64,000 nt of DNA from CAIWHR01 sp963724975 (GCA_963724975.1 CAVRXB010000008.1:248001-312000); one strand, 5' to 3'; numbered from the stretch's first letter, positions 42,155-50,640 are shown. A program made the numbers and translations. The notes: a model not told the origin generated them from the letters alone.

Positions 42155-43294
42155 TCAGGTGCGTGCTGCCGCGATGACATCGGCAACCGAACTGCAGACT
42201 CGGTCCACGTCGGCTGTGGTCATCCCCGCGTGCAGCGGCAAGGTCACGGTCTCGCGGGCGATGCGCTCCGCGTTCGGGAACTGGCCCTCCCTGCCACCTT
42301 GCGTGCGGCCGAGTGTCGACAAGTGCAAGGCCTCGTACGATACACCCGTGCCGATCCCGAGAGCCTCCAACGCATCGCGGAAACGCCGGCGATCGATCGA
42401 GAGCTGAGTCAGCGGCAACAGAACGCTCCACATGTTCCATGACTGGCCGTCACGCGGTTGCGGGTGCGGCGGGAGCACGCAGCTGGGTTGCGCCGCGAAG
42501 CGCTCGAAATACCGCTCGGCCAGCGTGCGCCGCGTCGCGAGGAATGCGGGCAAGCGTTCGAGTTGCGCCTGCCCGATGCGCGCATTGACGTCCGGCATGT
42601 TGAACTTGCCGCCGGGGAAGGCGACGTCCCGCGTGCGGTCGGCCAGATAGACGATGCCGTGAAACCGAAGCGCTTCGACCCGCGTTGCTTCGGCCTCGTC
42701 CGCGACGACGAGCGCGCCACCTTCGATTGAAGTGATGTTCTTGTTCGGGTGAAAGCTGAACGTGACGAGATCGCCGACCGCACCCACATTGCGCCCTTTC
42801 CATTGCGAGCCCATGACGAGCGCCGCGTCTTCGATCACGCGCAGCTTGCGGCTGCGGGCGAGCGCATGGAGACGATCGAGATCGGGAAGCGAGCCCGGCC
42901 AGTACGTCGGCATGATGGCACGCGTGCGCGGCGTGATCGCCGCTTCGACCGCGGCGAGGTCGAGATTGCGCGTCACGAGATCGCAGTCGACGAACACCGG
43001 CTTCGCGCCCACTTTGACGATCATGTTGAGGACGGTGAAAAAACTCTGGGCGCACGTAATCACCTCGTCGCCCGGACCGATGCCGGCAAGCTGCAACGCG
43101 ACTTCCACCGCGGCGGTCGCCGAGGTCAGGACGCGCACCGGCCGGCCACCGCAAAATTCGGAGAGCGAGGACTCGAATCGGCGCACCCAAGGGCCGCTCG
43201 CGATGTGTCCCGACCGCAGGACGTCGTCCACACCCGCGATCGTCGCGTCGTCGATCACCGGACCGGCGAACTTGAGATAGGGAGGCGCGTTCAT
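42155..43294 (-). CDS. arnB: UDP-4-keto-pentose aminotransferase
   Basis: 379-residue PLP enzyme of the DegT/DnrJ/EryC1 family that aminates the UDP-4-keto-arabinose intermediate. The start MNAPPYLKFAGPVIDDATI, the cofactor lysine in FSFHPNKNITSIEGGAL and the Asp of the pyridine site in RVIEDAALVMGSQWKG are all present. ATG 43294 lies 17 bases after the flippase gene. The upstream open frame to 43567 belongs to no homologous extension. Confidence 0.93.
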   Translation of the reverse strand: MNAPPYLKFAGPVIDDATIAGVDDVLRSGHIASGPWVRRFESSLSEFCGGRPVRVLTSATAAVEVALQLAGIGPGDEVITCAQSFFTVLNMIVKVGAKPVFVDCDLVTRNLDLAAVEAAITPRTRAIMPTYWPGSLPDLDRLHALARSRKLRVIEDAALVMGSQWKGRNVGAVGDLVTFSFHPNKNITSIEGGALVVADEAEATRVEALRFHGIVYLADRTRDVAFPGGKFNMPDVNARIGQAQLERLPAFLATRRTLAERYFERFAAQPSCVLPPHPQPRDGQSWNMWSVLLPLTQLSIDRRRFRDALEALGIGTGVSYEALHLSTLGRTQGGREGQFPNAERIARETVTLPLHAGMTTADVDRVCSSVADVIAAART

Positions 43295-43311
43295 CGGTGA
43301 AAATCGTCCGG

Positions 43312-43683
43312 TCAGCTTTTCGCGACCAGGTAGACGCCGACGACGATGAAACCGATTCCCAGCCAGCGAGTTGTCGTGACGTCCTCTCCGAACAGGTAGT
43401 GCGCCGCGATTGCGTTGATGATGTAGCCGACGGAAAGGAGCGGATAAGCGATTGAGACCGGCACCCGCGACAGGCCGAGGATCCAGACGAAGAGCGATAG
43501 CACATAGCACGCAGCGCCAAGAATGAAGTGCCCCTGCGTTGCCATCCGCATCAGCGTGTCGGTCCACGTATCGCGCGACAGCGTAATGACGCCGAGCGCG
43601 TTGGTGCCGGCCTTGAGCAGCAGCTGGGCGCCGGCATTCAGCACTACGCCGATCATAAGCAGGGCAAGGGCGGTGACGCTCAT
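43312..43683 (-). CDS. SMR/EamA-like subunit, probable Ara4N-undecaprenyl flippase (ArnE/ArnF type)
   Basis: 123 residues in four hydrophobic helices, with LNAGAQLLLKAGTNALG in the first and VPVSIAYPLLSVGYIINAIA in the third, the small multidrug resistance fold. In the arn pathway ArnE and ArnF form a heterodimer that flips the lipid-linked sugar to the periplasm. Only one subunit is present here, so it may work as a homodimer. It overlaps arnT by four bases. Confidence 0.88.
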   Translation of the reverse strand: MSVTALALLMIGVVLNAGAQLLLKAGTNALGVITLSRDTWTDTLMRMATQGHFILGAACYVLSLFVWILGLSRVPVSIAYPLLSVGYIINAIAAHYLFGEDVTTTRWLGIGFIVVGVYLVAKS

Positions 43684-45395
43684 TTCCGGCTCACAATGAC
43701 GCGACGCGTATCGCGCGCGAGAACGCGCATCGGAAGGCCGTCGGCGGCAAGCCGCGCGTAGTCCGCCGGCAGCAGCACCGCGTAGCCGTCGCTGTCCGCG
43801 AGCCAGGTGTTGATCCATTGCGCAATGGTTGGGATCTGGCGCTCGGGTTCGGCGTCGATCCCGAGGGCGAGCTCGTCGCGGTAGGCGACCAGCGTAGTCG
43901 TGCGGCCGAGGTAGAAGGGAACGGTCTGGTCGTACATCGCGATCTGATAAACGGGGGCGGTGGACGAAAAGGGCGCCTCCGCCTGCGCCGCCCGGAGGAT
44001 AGCCGATGTCGAGCGGGTCGGGCTGAACGCATCGAATCCGGCAACGGAGAGGACGACGGCGGCGAGCGCGGAGAGCGCGAGGGCGGCGGTGCCCCAGAAG
44101 CGCCCGAGTACTAGCATCGTCCGACGCCCGGGCGTTAGCGTCGTCCGCCTGAACGCCACGACCGCAGCCACGGCGCCGACCGCGGCGACGCCGACCGCGG
44201 CCTTGAGCCATGGTCCGTACGCTTGCAGGACCTCCACCGGCTGCGGCCCGTCCGCAAGTCCAGCGACGATCCGGTCGTACGCCACCAGCAATCCCACCGC
44301 GACAACACTGATCACGATTGCGCCTGGCAGCGCCTGCCGTGAGAGCGACTTCGTAGGCTGCGTCAGGAGCAGATCGGCGGCGACCAGGGCCAGCGGCGCA
44401 AACATCGGCAGGATGTACGACGGAAGCTTCGACCCTGACACGCTGAAAAAAACGAATACGAACGCCGCCCAGACGAGCGCGAGGCGCCGCCAGGAGAATA
44501 TGCCCTTCGATGCGCCGCCGTCATGCCAGATGCGTCGCATGCCGAACGCCAGGATCACGAGCCAGGGAAGACTGCCGGCGGCGGCGAGAGGGATGAAGTA
44601 ATACCACGGTCCGGTGCGCTGGTGCTCCTCGGTGAGGAAACGCTGGAAGTGCTCGTGGATGAAGAAGAACGTGAAGAACTCGTCGTTGGCGCGCGTCACC
44701 GCAATGAACCACGGAGCGGCGATGAGAAGAAATAGGGCGAGCCCTGAGGTCAGGTGCAGCCGTTGCCAGAGATCCCAGTCGCGGTTGATGAGCGTGTAAA
44801 CGACAAGGACGCCCGCGGGCAGCACGATGCCGACCGGCCCCTTCGACAGCACGGCGCCCGCCATTGCTCCCCACGTGACCCACATCCACATCCGGCGCGT
44901 AGCGGTACCGGTGCCCGCGCGCTGGGCAATGACCAGTCCCGCGAAAGCAAGCGCCAGGAAGAACGCGAGGCCCGAGTCGAGCGAGACGATCTGCGCCATA
45001 CCCGCCTGCCACAGCGTCCCCGCAAGGGCGATGGCGGCAAATACGCCCAACGCCGGGCCGCCGAGCGCGCCGCCGGAAATGCCGATGGCGGCGACCGCAA
45101 GCAATCCCGCCAGCGCAGGCCACAATCTCGCCGTCCATTCGTGCACACCGAACATGCGATAGCTCGCGGCCGTAATCCAGTATTGCAGCGGCGGCTTCTC
45201 GAAGTATTTGAGACCGTTTAATCGAGGCGTCACCCAATCTCCGCTCGCCGCCATCTCGCGCGCGATTTCGGCGTAGCGTCCTTCGTCCGGATGCAGGAGG
45301 GCGCGACTGCCGAGGTTCGCGAACCATAGGACGACGATGGTGGCGAACACCGCCCACACGATGGCGCGCTTCGGCAAATTGGAAGACCAGGACAT
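43680..45395 (-). CDS. arnT: Lipid A 4-amino-4-deoxy-L-arabinose transferase family protein
   Basis: 571-residue GT39/PMT-type membrane enzyme that attaches Ara4N to lipid A phosphates in the periplasm, giving resistance to polymyxin and cationic peptides. About 11-12 hydrophobic helices are visible. The catalytic periplasmic loop has HPDEGRYAEIAREMAASGDW and NGLKYFEKPPLQYWIT, both diagnostic, with a C-terminal soluble domain from about residue 440. ATG 45395 begins MSWSSNLPKRAIVW. It is the first gene of the operon; about 120 bases separate it from the divergent GNAT gene. Confidence 0.94.
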   Translation of the reverse strand: MSWSSNLPKRAIVWAVFATIVVLWFANLGSRALLHPDEGRYAEIAREMAASGDWVTPRLNGLKYFEKPPLQYWITAASYRMFGVHEWTARLWPALAGLLAVAAIGISGGALGGPALGVFAAIALAGTLWQAGMAQIVSLDSGLAFFLALAFAGLVIAQRAGTGTATRRMWMWVTWGAMAGAVLSKGPVGIVLPAGVLVVYTLINRDWDLWQRLHLTSGLALFLLIAAPWFIAVTRANDEFFTFFFIHEHFQRFLTEEHQRTGPWYYFIPLAAAGSLPWLVILAFGMRRIWHDGGASKGIFSWRRLALVWAAFVFVFFSVSGSKLPSYILPMFAPLALVAADLLLTQPTKSLSRQALPGAIVISVVAVGLLVAYDRIVAGLADGPQPVEVLQAYGPWLKAAVGVAAVGAVAAVVAFRRTTLTPGRRTMLVLGRFWGTAALALSALAAVVLSVAGFDAFSPTRSTSAILRAAQAEAPFSSTAPVYQIAMYDQTVPFYLGRTTTLVAYRDELALGIDAEPERQIPTIAQWINTWLADSDGYAVLLPADYARLAADGLPMRVLARDTRRVIVSRK

Positions 45396-45585
45396 CGGGT
45401 ACAAAAAATGAGGGGGAGGAAAGAAGCGACGACGCGTTGCTGTCCGCAATTCGCGCCACGCGGAATTCAGCGATTCTACCGCGCGCCATCGGCTGCGCCC
45501 TCATGCGCGCACGCGAGTGCTGGTGTTCAGGAATCCTGGCTCGTCATGCTATCCTCGGCGGCCACCGCTGCCTCCTTTTGCGTCC

Positions 45586-46095
45586 GTGCCCGAACTTGAG
45601 ATCGCCATTGTCCGTGCGCGCCGTGAACAGCTACCCGAGGTGCAGCGGCTCGCCGGTGTCATCTGGCGCGCGCATTATCCCGGCATCATCACGCTTGATC
45701 AGATCGACTACATGCTGGAACGCGGCTACGCGCTCGACGTGCTTGCGGGCTTTCTCGACGCTTCCGACCGCGGGCTTCTGCTCGCGATGGACGGCCGCGA
45801 GATTGCAGGCTTCGCGGCGTGGTATCTCACCGAGCGCCCGACCGAGGCCAAGCTCGACAAACTCTACGTGCTGCAGTCGCGGCAACGGCGCGGCCTCGGT
45901 GGCCGCCTCATCGTATGCGTCGAGAATTACGCGCGCGCCGCCGGTGCCGACACGCTCGCACTCAACGTCAACAAGAACAACGTGCAGGCGGTTCGGGCGT
46001 ACGAAAGACACGGCTTCGCCGTCCGCGCTGCAGTGGTGGTCGACATCGGCCATGGCTTCGTCATGGACGACTACGTGATGGCGAAGGCGATCTGA
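45586..46095 (+). CDS. GNAT-family N-acetyltransferase
   Basis: About 169 residues. Acetyl-CoA-binding segments are clear: LDKLYVLQSRQRRGLGGRLI (motif A with Arg-x-x-Gly-x-Gly) and LNVNKNNVQAVRAYERHGF (motif B). RimI-like enzymes of this kind acetylate proteins or small amines. GTG at 45586 gives a compact N-terminus; an ATG at 45517 is also in frame. It ends 7 bases before cysS and is likely co-transcribed with it. Confidence 0.9.
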   Translation: MPELEIAIVRARREQLPEVQRLAGVIWRAHYPGIITLDQIDYMLERGYALDVLAGFLDASDRGLLLAMDGREIAGFAAWYLTERPTEAKLDKLYVLQSRQRRGLGGRLIVCVENYARAAGADTLALNVNKNNVQAVRAYERHGFAVRAAVVVDIGHGFVMDDYVMAKAI

Positions 46096-46102
46096 CTTCA
46101 TC

Positions 46103-47512
46103 ATGCCTAATCCGCTCACCTTCTACGATAACTACACGCGTTCGCTGCGTCCGTTCACGCCACTGCACCCAGACGGCGAAGTGGGACTCTACGCGTGCGG
46201 ACCGACGGTCTACGACTACCAGCACATCGGCAATTTCCGCACGTTCATGTTCGTCGACACGCTGCGACGGGTGCTCGAATGGAACGGCTACCGCGTAAGG
46301 CATGTGATGAACGTGACGGACGTCGGGCATCTCACCTCCGACGCCGACACCGGCGAAGACAAGATGGAGAAAGGTGCGCGGCGCACAGGCAAGTCGGCGT
46401 GGGAAATCGCGCAGCTCTACACCGATGCGTTTCTGATCGACATGACGCGGCTCGACAACGAGGGGCCGACCGTGTTGTGCAAGGCGACCGACCATATCGC
46501 CGAGCAGATCGCCTTCATCGCCGACCTCGAGAAGAAGGGCTACACGTACCGCACGTCGGACGGCATTTATTTCGACACCGCGCAACAACCGGACTACGGC
46601 TACCTTGCGCGACTCGACATCAAAGGGTTGGAAGCCGGCAAGCGCGTCGAGCTTGGCGAAAAGCGCCAGCCGACCGACTTCGCGCTGTGGAAGTTTTCGC
46701 CGCCCGGCGAGAAACGCCAGATGGAGTGGGACAGCCCTTGGGGCAAGGGATTTCCCGGCTGGCACATCGAGTGCTCGGCGATGGCGCAGAAGTACCTTGG
46801 CGATTACTTCGACATCCACTGCGGCGGCGAGGACCACATCCCGGTCCACCATACGAACGAGATCGCGCAAACGGAAGCGCGAGTCGGTACGCGCCTCGCA
46901 AATTTCTGGATGCATGGATATTTCCTGCTGCAGAACGACGCCAAGATGGCGAAATCGGAGGGCGGGTTCCTGCGCGTCGATACGTTGATCGAGCGCGGCT
47001 ACGATCCGCTGGCGTTTCGCTATCTCTGCCTCACGGCTCATTACCGGGGCCAGCTCAATTTCACATGGGACGCGCTCGACGCGGCGGGTGTGGCGCTGGA
47101 TCGGATGCGCAATGGCTTTTATGCGCTGCGTGACGCTGGCGCGGCGGAGCCGGATCTCGCGCTTCTCGAACGCTTCGCGAACGATATCAACGACGATCTC
47201 AACATGCCGCGGGCGCTGGCGGTGGCGTGGGAGGCACTGCGCGGGGACTTGCCGCCGGCCGTCAAGCGGGCGACGCTTATGGAATTCGATCGAGTGTTCG
47301 GGCTCGCGCTGTCGACATGGGAGCCCAAGATCGAGATGATTCCGGACACCGTGCGTACGCTTGCCGAGGCGCGGTCTGCCGCGCGCAAGTCGAAGAACTG
47401 GACCGAAGCCGATCGGCTTCGCGGCGAGATTGCCGCAGCGGGATGGGAAATGGAAGATCGTGCCGATGGCTATGCGCTGAAACGGCGCGCATCATCGCCG
47501 GGCTCGCAATGA
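46103..47512 (+). CDS. cysS: Cysteinyl-tRNA synthetase with atypical signatures
   Basis: 469-residue class I synthetase that charges tRNA-Cys. The ATP-binding HIGH motif appears as HIGN in ACGPTVYDYQHIGNFRT and KMSKS as KMAKS in LLQNDAKMAKSEGGF. Zinc ligands are visible at the Cys of YACGP, the Cys of WHIECSAMA, and His/Glu in IPVHHTNEIAQTEA. The segment NVTDVGHLTSDADTGEDKME and the whole insert pattern differ from the betaproteobacterial enzyme I expect and resemble CysRS clades of distant phyla, so this copy may have been acquired. Enzyme identity is certain; origin is an inference. It overlaps the next gene by four bases. Confidence 0.93.
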   Translation: MPNPLTFYDNYTRSLRPFTPLHPDGEVGLYACGPTVYDYQHIGNFRTFMFVDTLRRVLEWNGYRVRHVMNVTDVGHLTSDADTGEDKMEKGARRTGKSAWEIAQLYTDAFLIDMTRLDNEGPTVLCKATDHIAEQIAFIADLEKKGYTYRTSDGIYFDTAQQPDYGYLARLDIKGLEAGKRVELGEKRQPTDFALWKFSPPGEKRQMEWDSPWGKGFPGWHIECSAMAQKYLGDYFDIHCGGEDHIPVHHTNEIAQTEARVGTRLANFWMHGYFLLQNDAKMAKSEGGFLRVDTLIERGYDPLAFRYLCLTAHYRGQLNFTWDALDAAGVALDRMRNGFYALRDAGAAEPDLALLERFANDINDDLNMPRALAVAWEALRGDLPPAVKRATLMEFDRVFGLALSTWEPKIEMIPDTVRTLAEARSAARKSKNWTEADRLRGEIAAAGWEMEDRADGYALKRRASSPGSQ

Positions 47513-48528
47513 AGGTTGCGACGCGGCGGAACGGCACGCGCGACGGCGAGCTCGTTGTAGTCACACGCGACCTCGCGTGGTGTGTCGCCGTTCCCGAAAT
47601 TGCACGCACGCTGCAGGCGGCGCTCGACAACTGGAGCTCGGCGGCGCCCGCGCTCGCAGCGATTGCAGCGGAGCTCGGCGCCGGACGGTTGCCGGACGCG
47701 ACGCCGTTCGAGCCGCATCAGGCGATGGCGCCGCTGCCGCGCGCGTACCAATGGATCGACGGCTCCGCATACGTGAATCATGTCGAGCTCGTGCGCCGCG
47801 CACGGGGTGCGGAGATGCCGCCTGAATTCTGGACTGATCCGCTCATGTATCAAGGGGCCTCCGACAACATGCTGGGACCCTGCGACGACATCGTGCACGC
47901 CGACGAAGCCTGGGGCATCGATTTCGAGTCCGAGGTAGCCGTCATCACGAGCGATGTTCCGATGGGGGCGGACGCATCGGAGGCCGGTCGCGGCATCGTG
48001 CTGCTGATGCTCGTCAACGATGTGAGCTTGCGCAACCTCATTCCCGCCGAGCTCGCCAAGGGGTTCGGTTTCCTGCAGTCGAAGCCGGCGAGCGCATTCT
48101 CGCCGGTTGCCGTCACACCCGACGAAGCGGGCGATGCTTGGCGGGCGGGCAAGCTGCACCTTCCGCTCGTCACGCACCTCAACGGCGCATTGTTCGGGCG
48201 TCCAAACGCCGGCGTAGACATGACGTTCGACTTCCCGACGCTGATCGCGCATGCGGCGAAGACGCGCGCACTGGCGGCGGGCAGCATCGTCGGTTCGGGT
48301 ACCGTGTCGAACAAGGAAAACGGCGGCCCCGGCCGGCCCGCCTCGGCGGGCGGCGTGGGCTATTCGTGCATCGCCGAGCAGCGCACCGTCGAGACGATTC
48401 AGGAAGGCAAGCCGCGGACCCCCTTCATGCGTTTCGGCGATCGCGTGCGCATCGAAATGCGCGATAGCACCGAGCGCACGATATTCGGCGCGATCGACCA
48501 GGCAAGTCCGCAAGCCGCGCTGAATTAG
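47509..48528 (+). CDS. Fumarylacetoacetate hydrolase family protein
   Basis: 339 residues with the FAH C-terminal domain. Metal-binding acidic residues sit in WGIDFESEVAVITSDVPM, the lid and active site near LLMLVNDVSLRNLIPAEL, and the terminal GRPASAGGVGYSCIAEQRTV region. FAH-family enzymes cleave or decarboxylate beta-diketo acids in aromatic or sugar-acid catabolism; this longer type is often near aromatic degradation genes. ATG 47509 overlaps cysS. The TAG stop lies inside the left arm of the inverted-repeat element at 48525, so the natural end of the protein may have been altered. Confidence 0.87.
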   Translation: MKVATRRNGTRDGELVVVTRDLAWCVAVPEIARTLQAALDNWSSAAPALAAIAAELGAGRLPDATPFEPHQAMAPLPRAYQWIDGSAYVNHVELVRRARGAEMPPEFWTDPLMYQGASDNMLGPCDDIVHADEAWGIDFESEVAVITSDVPMGADASEAGRGIVLLMLVNDVSLRNLIPAELAKGFGFLQSKPASAFSPVAVTPDEAGDAWRAGKLHLPLVTHLNGALFGRPNAGVDMTFDFPTLIAHAAKTRALAAGSIVGSGTVSNKENGGPGRPASAGGVGYSCIAEQRTVETIQEGKPRTPFMRFGDRVRIEMRDSTERTIFGAIDQASPQAALN

Positions 48529-48723
48529 GGCCTGTTCACGCCATGGGCACATACGCGTTGCACCGGCAGCAACGAAGGGAACGGGCATCGTGGAGTGCCA
48601 CTCTGCGTTGCTCTCCTCGCGAAGACGTCCGGTCTTCGCTTCCTTATTTGGCAAATAAGGCGCCTTGATTGGCGCCCCATGCCGCCCGTTCGCGTTTGCG
48701 TCCATAGCGTGAACGGGCCTAAA
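48525..48723. mobile_element. MITE-like 199-base element with ~30-base terminal inverted repeats and internal palindromes
   Basis: The left end TTAGGGCCTGTTCACGCC... matches the complement of the right end ...GCGTGAACGGGCCTAAA over about 30 bases with a few mismatches. Inside are three tandem perfect hairpins: GCGAAGAC/GTCTTCGC (48619-48639), CCTTATTTG/CAAATAAGG with a single central base (48642-48660) and GGCGCC/GGCGCC (48659-48676). A larger AGCAACG/CGTTGCT pairing encloses GAGTG/CACTC nearer the left end. No protein is encoded. The terminal inverted repeats suggest a non-autonomous transposable element; a structured RNA is an alternative. It occupies most of the gap between the FAH gene and the small peptides. 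Confidence 0.65.
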
Positions 48724-48851
48724 CCGCGCCATCGCGCGCGCGGGGGCGGATTCGCGCTTTGCCGGATAGGTAGTCCACCACTGGTCGTGCGCATTTGGTC
48801 GCGCAATGGACTGCTTTCGCGCCGCGAATCGGACGCTTCGTCGCTTGTGTC

Positions 48852-48880
48852 TTGAGCGCGTCATTCACCCCGCCTACGAT
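48852..48880 (+). promoter_or_regulatory. Promoter of small peptide gene 1
   Basis: TTGAGC (48852-48857), 17-base spacer, TACGAT (48875-48880). The same elements and the preceding TTCGTCGCTTG are repeated before peptide gene 2, which supports function. Confidence 0.6.
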
Positions 48881-48986
48881 CAGCAGCGTGATGACATCGG
48901 CTGCACGCAAAAAAACCGTTGCAGGGTTGAATCCGGAATCCACGCCGGCCGCATCCAAGAAGTACCAAGAGTGAAGGAGCAATACC

Positions 48987-49220
48987 ATGAATCGTTATCC
49001 GCCCTCCCGCATCAGTCCGTTTGTCGGCTTCGCCGCGGTCGCGATGAGCGCACTCACGTTTATCCTCGCCGTCGGCGTTCCGTCGAGCCTTGCGCCGACC
49101 TATCCCGATGCGACGACGTTGGCGAAGTCGGCCCCCGCCGACGTCATCCTTCCCCCGATCGAGGTCGTCGCCACGCGCGATACCGCCGTCGCGAATCGTC
49201 ACAGCAAGCCGCGCGGCTGA
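48987..49220 (+). CDS. Small membrane or secreted peptide, copy 1
   Basis: 77 residues: MNRYPPSRISPFVGFAAVAM and a hydrophobic helix (SALTFILAVGVPSSL) that could be a signal peptide or anchor, then a Thr/Ala-rich segment ending IEVVATRDTAVANRHSKPRG. GAAGGAG precedes the ATG. The sequence is clearly related to the gene at 49527 in the N-terminal MNRY-x-PS, the helix and the terminal I-x-VVA-R motif. No known family recognised. Each copy has its own promoter with identical spacing. Location next to an ECF sigma/anti-sigma pair suggests, but does not show, an envelope-stress role. Confidence 0.72.
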   Translation: MNRYPPSRISPFVGFAAVAMSALTFILAVGVPSSLAPTYPDATTLAKSAPADVILPPIEVVATRDTAVANRHSKPRG

Positions 49221-49400
49221 GCGCGAAACGTTGACCGCGGTGGCGCTCCCCCAGGCGCTTGCCGCGGAAACCCGAAGGGCCGGGCGGCAATCCGTCCGGC
49301 CTTTCGCCTTCGTGGACCCGCATTTCGTCGCATGCCCGATACGGCTCGTCGTGCACACGGTAGCTTCAGTCGGCAAATTCGGTAGTTCGTCGCTTGCCCG

Positions 49401-49429
49401 TTGAGGCGCGGCCGGCACCTCACTACGAT
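49401..49429 (+). promoter_or_regulatory. Promoter of small peptide gene 2
   Basis: TTGAGG (49401-49406), 17-base spacer, TACGAT (49424-49429), preceded by TTCGTCGCTTG as in front of peptide gene 1. Confidence 0.6.
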
Positions 49430-49526
49430 GCACTACGAGATCAACGGATCGGTGCCGCAAAGTTTGAATCCGAAAGCCGTGGTCGCCTCATCCAAGGACC
49501 CGAGACGCTAACCAAGGAGTGACAAC

Positions 49527-49775
49527 ATGAACCGCTACCAGCCGTCGCTTTTCCGCCCTGCCTTCGGTATCGCAGCCGCCTCGTTGTCGGCCGTCACGCT
49601 CGCTGTGGCGGTTGTCCTTCCCATGAGCTTCGCGACCGCGTGCCCGACACAGGGTACGCTGGCCGCGGCGCCGGCCGCCACGCAAATGTCGATTGTGGCG
49701 CCCGCTGACGCCGTCGCTGCTCCCATCCGCACGGTGACGCTCGAGCCGATCAACGTCGTCGCGCGCCGCGTTTAG
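49527..49775 (+). CDS. Small membrane or secreted peptide, copy 2
   Basis: 82 residues: MNRYQPSLFRPAFGIAAASL followed by a hydrophobic helix (SAVTLAVAVVLPMSFA), a Thr/Ala/Pro-rich stretch and the end TVTLEPINVVARRV. It aligns over its full length with the peptide at 48987. A CAAGGAG site precedes the ATG, and similar upstream sequence (TGAATCCG, TCCAAG) shows that the duplication includes the leader. A terminator follows 43 bases after the stop. Function unknown. Confidence 0.75.
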   Translation: MNRYQPSLFRPAFGIAAASLSAVTLAVAVVLPMSFATACPTQGTLAAAPAATQMSIVAPADAVAAPIRTVTLEPINVVARRV

Positions 49776-49817
49776 CAGCCGAGCTCAAAGCTCGCCACGT
49801 TCGCTCACGCGTTTAGC

Positions 49818-49845
49818 AAAAGGCCGGGTTCATCCTGGCCTTTTT
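49818..49845 (+). terminator. Intrinsic terminator after small peptide gene 2
   Basis: AAAAGGCC pairs with GGCCTTTT around an 11-base loop and is followed by a T-run. Confidence 0.8.
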
Positions 49846-49847
49846 GT

Positions 49848-49920
49848 CCCTTTGGGGACTCAATACCCCTTTGGGACTCAACACCCCCTTGGGACCCGAC
49901 ACGCCCTTGGGACCCGATAC
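49848..49920. repeat. Four tandem 18-19-base repeats
   Basis: Units follow CCCTTTGGGACTCAACAC and CCCCTTGGGACCCGACAC, four in all, the first with one extra base. They fill the gap between the peptide terminator and the stop codon of the convergent anti-sigma gene, ending exactly at that stop. Each unit contains a CCC(T)TTGGG mini-palindrome. Confidence 0.85.
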
Positions 49921-50640
49921 TCAAAACAAGTTGTTGACGCCACCCGTGTAGAGCACCGGCCCAGTCGGCTTGCCGGTGGGCGAGCCGCCGGCAGGCTCGA
50001 GGCTGACCGCGAGCGCTGGACTTCCCTGCAACGCCGCACCGGCCGAAGTTGCGAGCGGTATCCGGGCAATTCCCGAAGCCGACAAAAGCCCCAGCGAACG
50101 GGGATCCTGGCCCGCGGGCAGCGCCCACAGCTCGAGCGATCGGTCGGCCGGCACGGCGAGCGGCGCGACTGCCTTGACGGTCAAATAGCGCCCGCCGCGA
50201 TCCGCGGACACGAGGAGCACGGGCTTCGCGTCCTGGCCCGCCAGCACCACCACGATCCGCTCGTCGGGCCGTTCGGACACCGGCGACAGCAGCGTGAGCC
50301 CCAAGGCGAACGCCAACGCGAACCCTGCTAGCGCGAGCCCCCTCCAGAGCGACACGCTCGACCATCCGCGCATCGACGTCTCGCGAGCCGCGTCCCCGGC
50401 GCCGAGCCCGAGGTGGCGACGAATGGCTTCCCAAACGCGGGGCGGGGGAACGATATCCGGGACGGCGTCGGCCAGGGAAGCCAGCCGCAATTCCCAGTCG
50501 CGCAAGGCCGAACTGACAGTAGCCTCCGTTCTCGCGACTGCCGCCAAACGCCTCCGCGCGCGCGGGGACAAGGTGCCGAGCGCGTATTGCGCGGCGAGCG
50601 CGTCGAGGCGGGCAGAGCGATCGGGGCGCGAGAGGTTCAT
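49921..50640 (-). CDS. Anti-sigma factor, RskA-like membrane protein
   Basis: 239 residues. The N-terminal part (LDALAAQYALGTLSPRARRR) resembles the zinc-independent anti-sigma domain that binds an ECF sigma factor, and is followed by one membrane helix (LWRGLALAGFALAFALGLTL). The periplasmic C-terminal domain has SLELWALPAGQDPRSLGLLS, characteristic of the RskA/DUF2337 group. It would hold the sigma factor encoded just upstream inactive until an envelope signal. Its start overlaps the sigma gene by four bases, confirming co-translation. Confidence 0.9.
   Translation of the reverse strand: MNLSRPDRSARLDALAAQYALGTLSPRARRRLAAVARTEATVSSALRDWELRLASLADAVPDIVPPPRVWEAIRRHLGLGAGDAARETSMRGWSSVSLWRGLALAGFALAFALGLTLLSPVSERPDERIVVVLAGQDAKPVLLVSADRGGRYLTVKAVAPLAVPADRSLELWALPAGQDPRSLGLLSASGIARIPLATSAGAALQGSPALAVSLEPAGGSPTGKPTGPVLYTGGVNNLF

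Noticed and set aside
49848..49920. Possible CRISPR or iteron array
   Set aside because: Only four imperfect 18-base units without spacers and no replication genes nearby.
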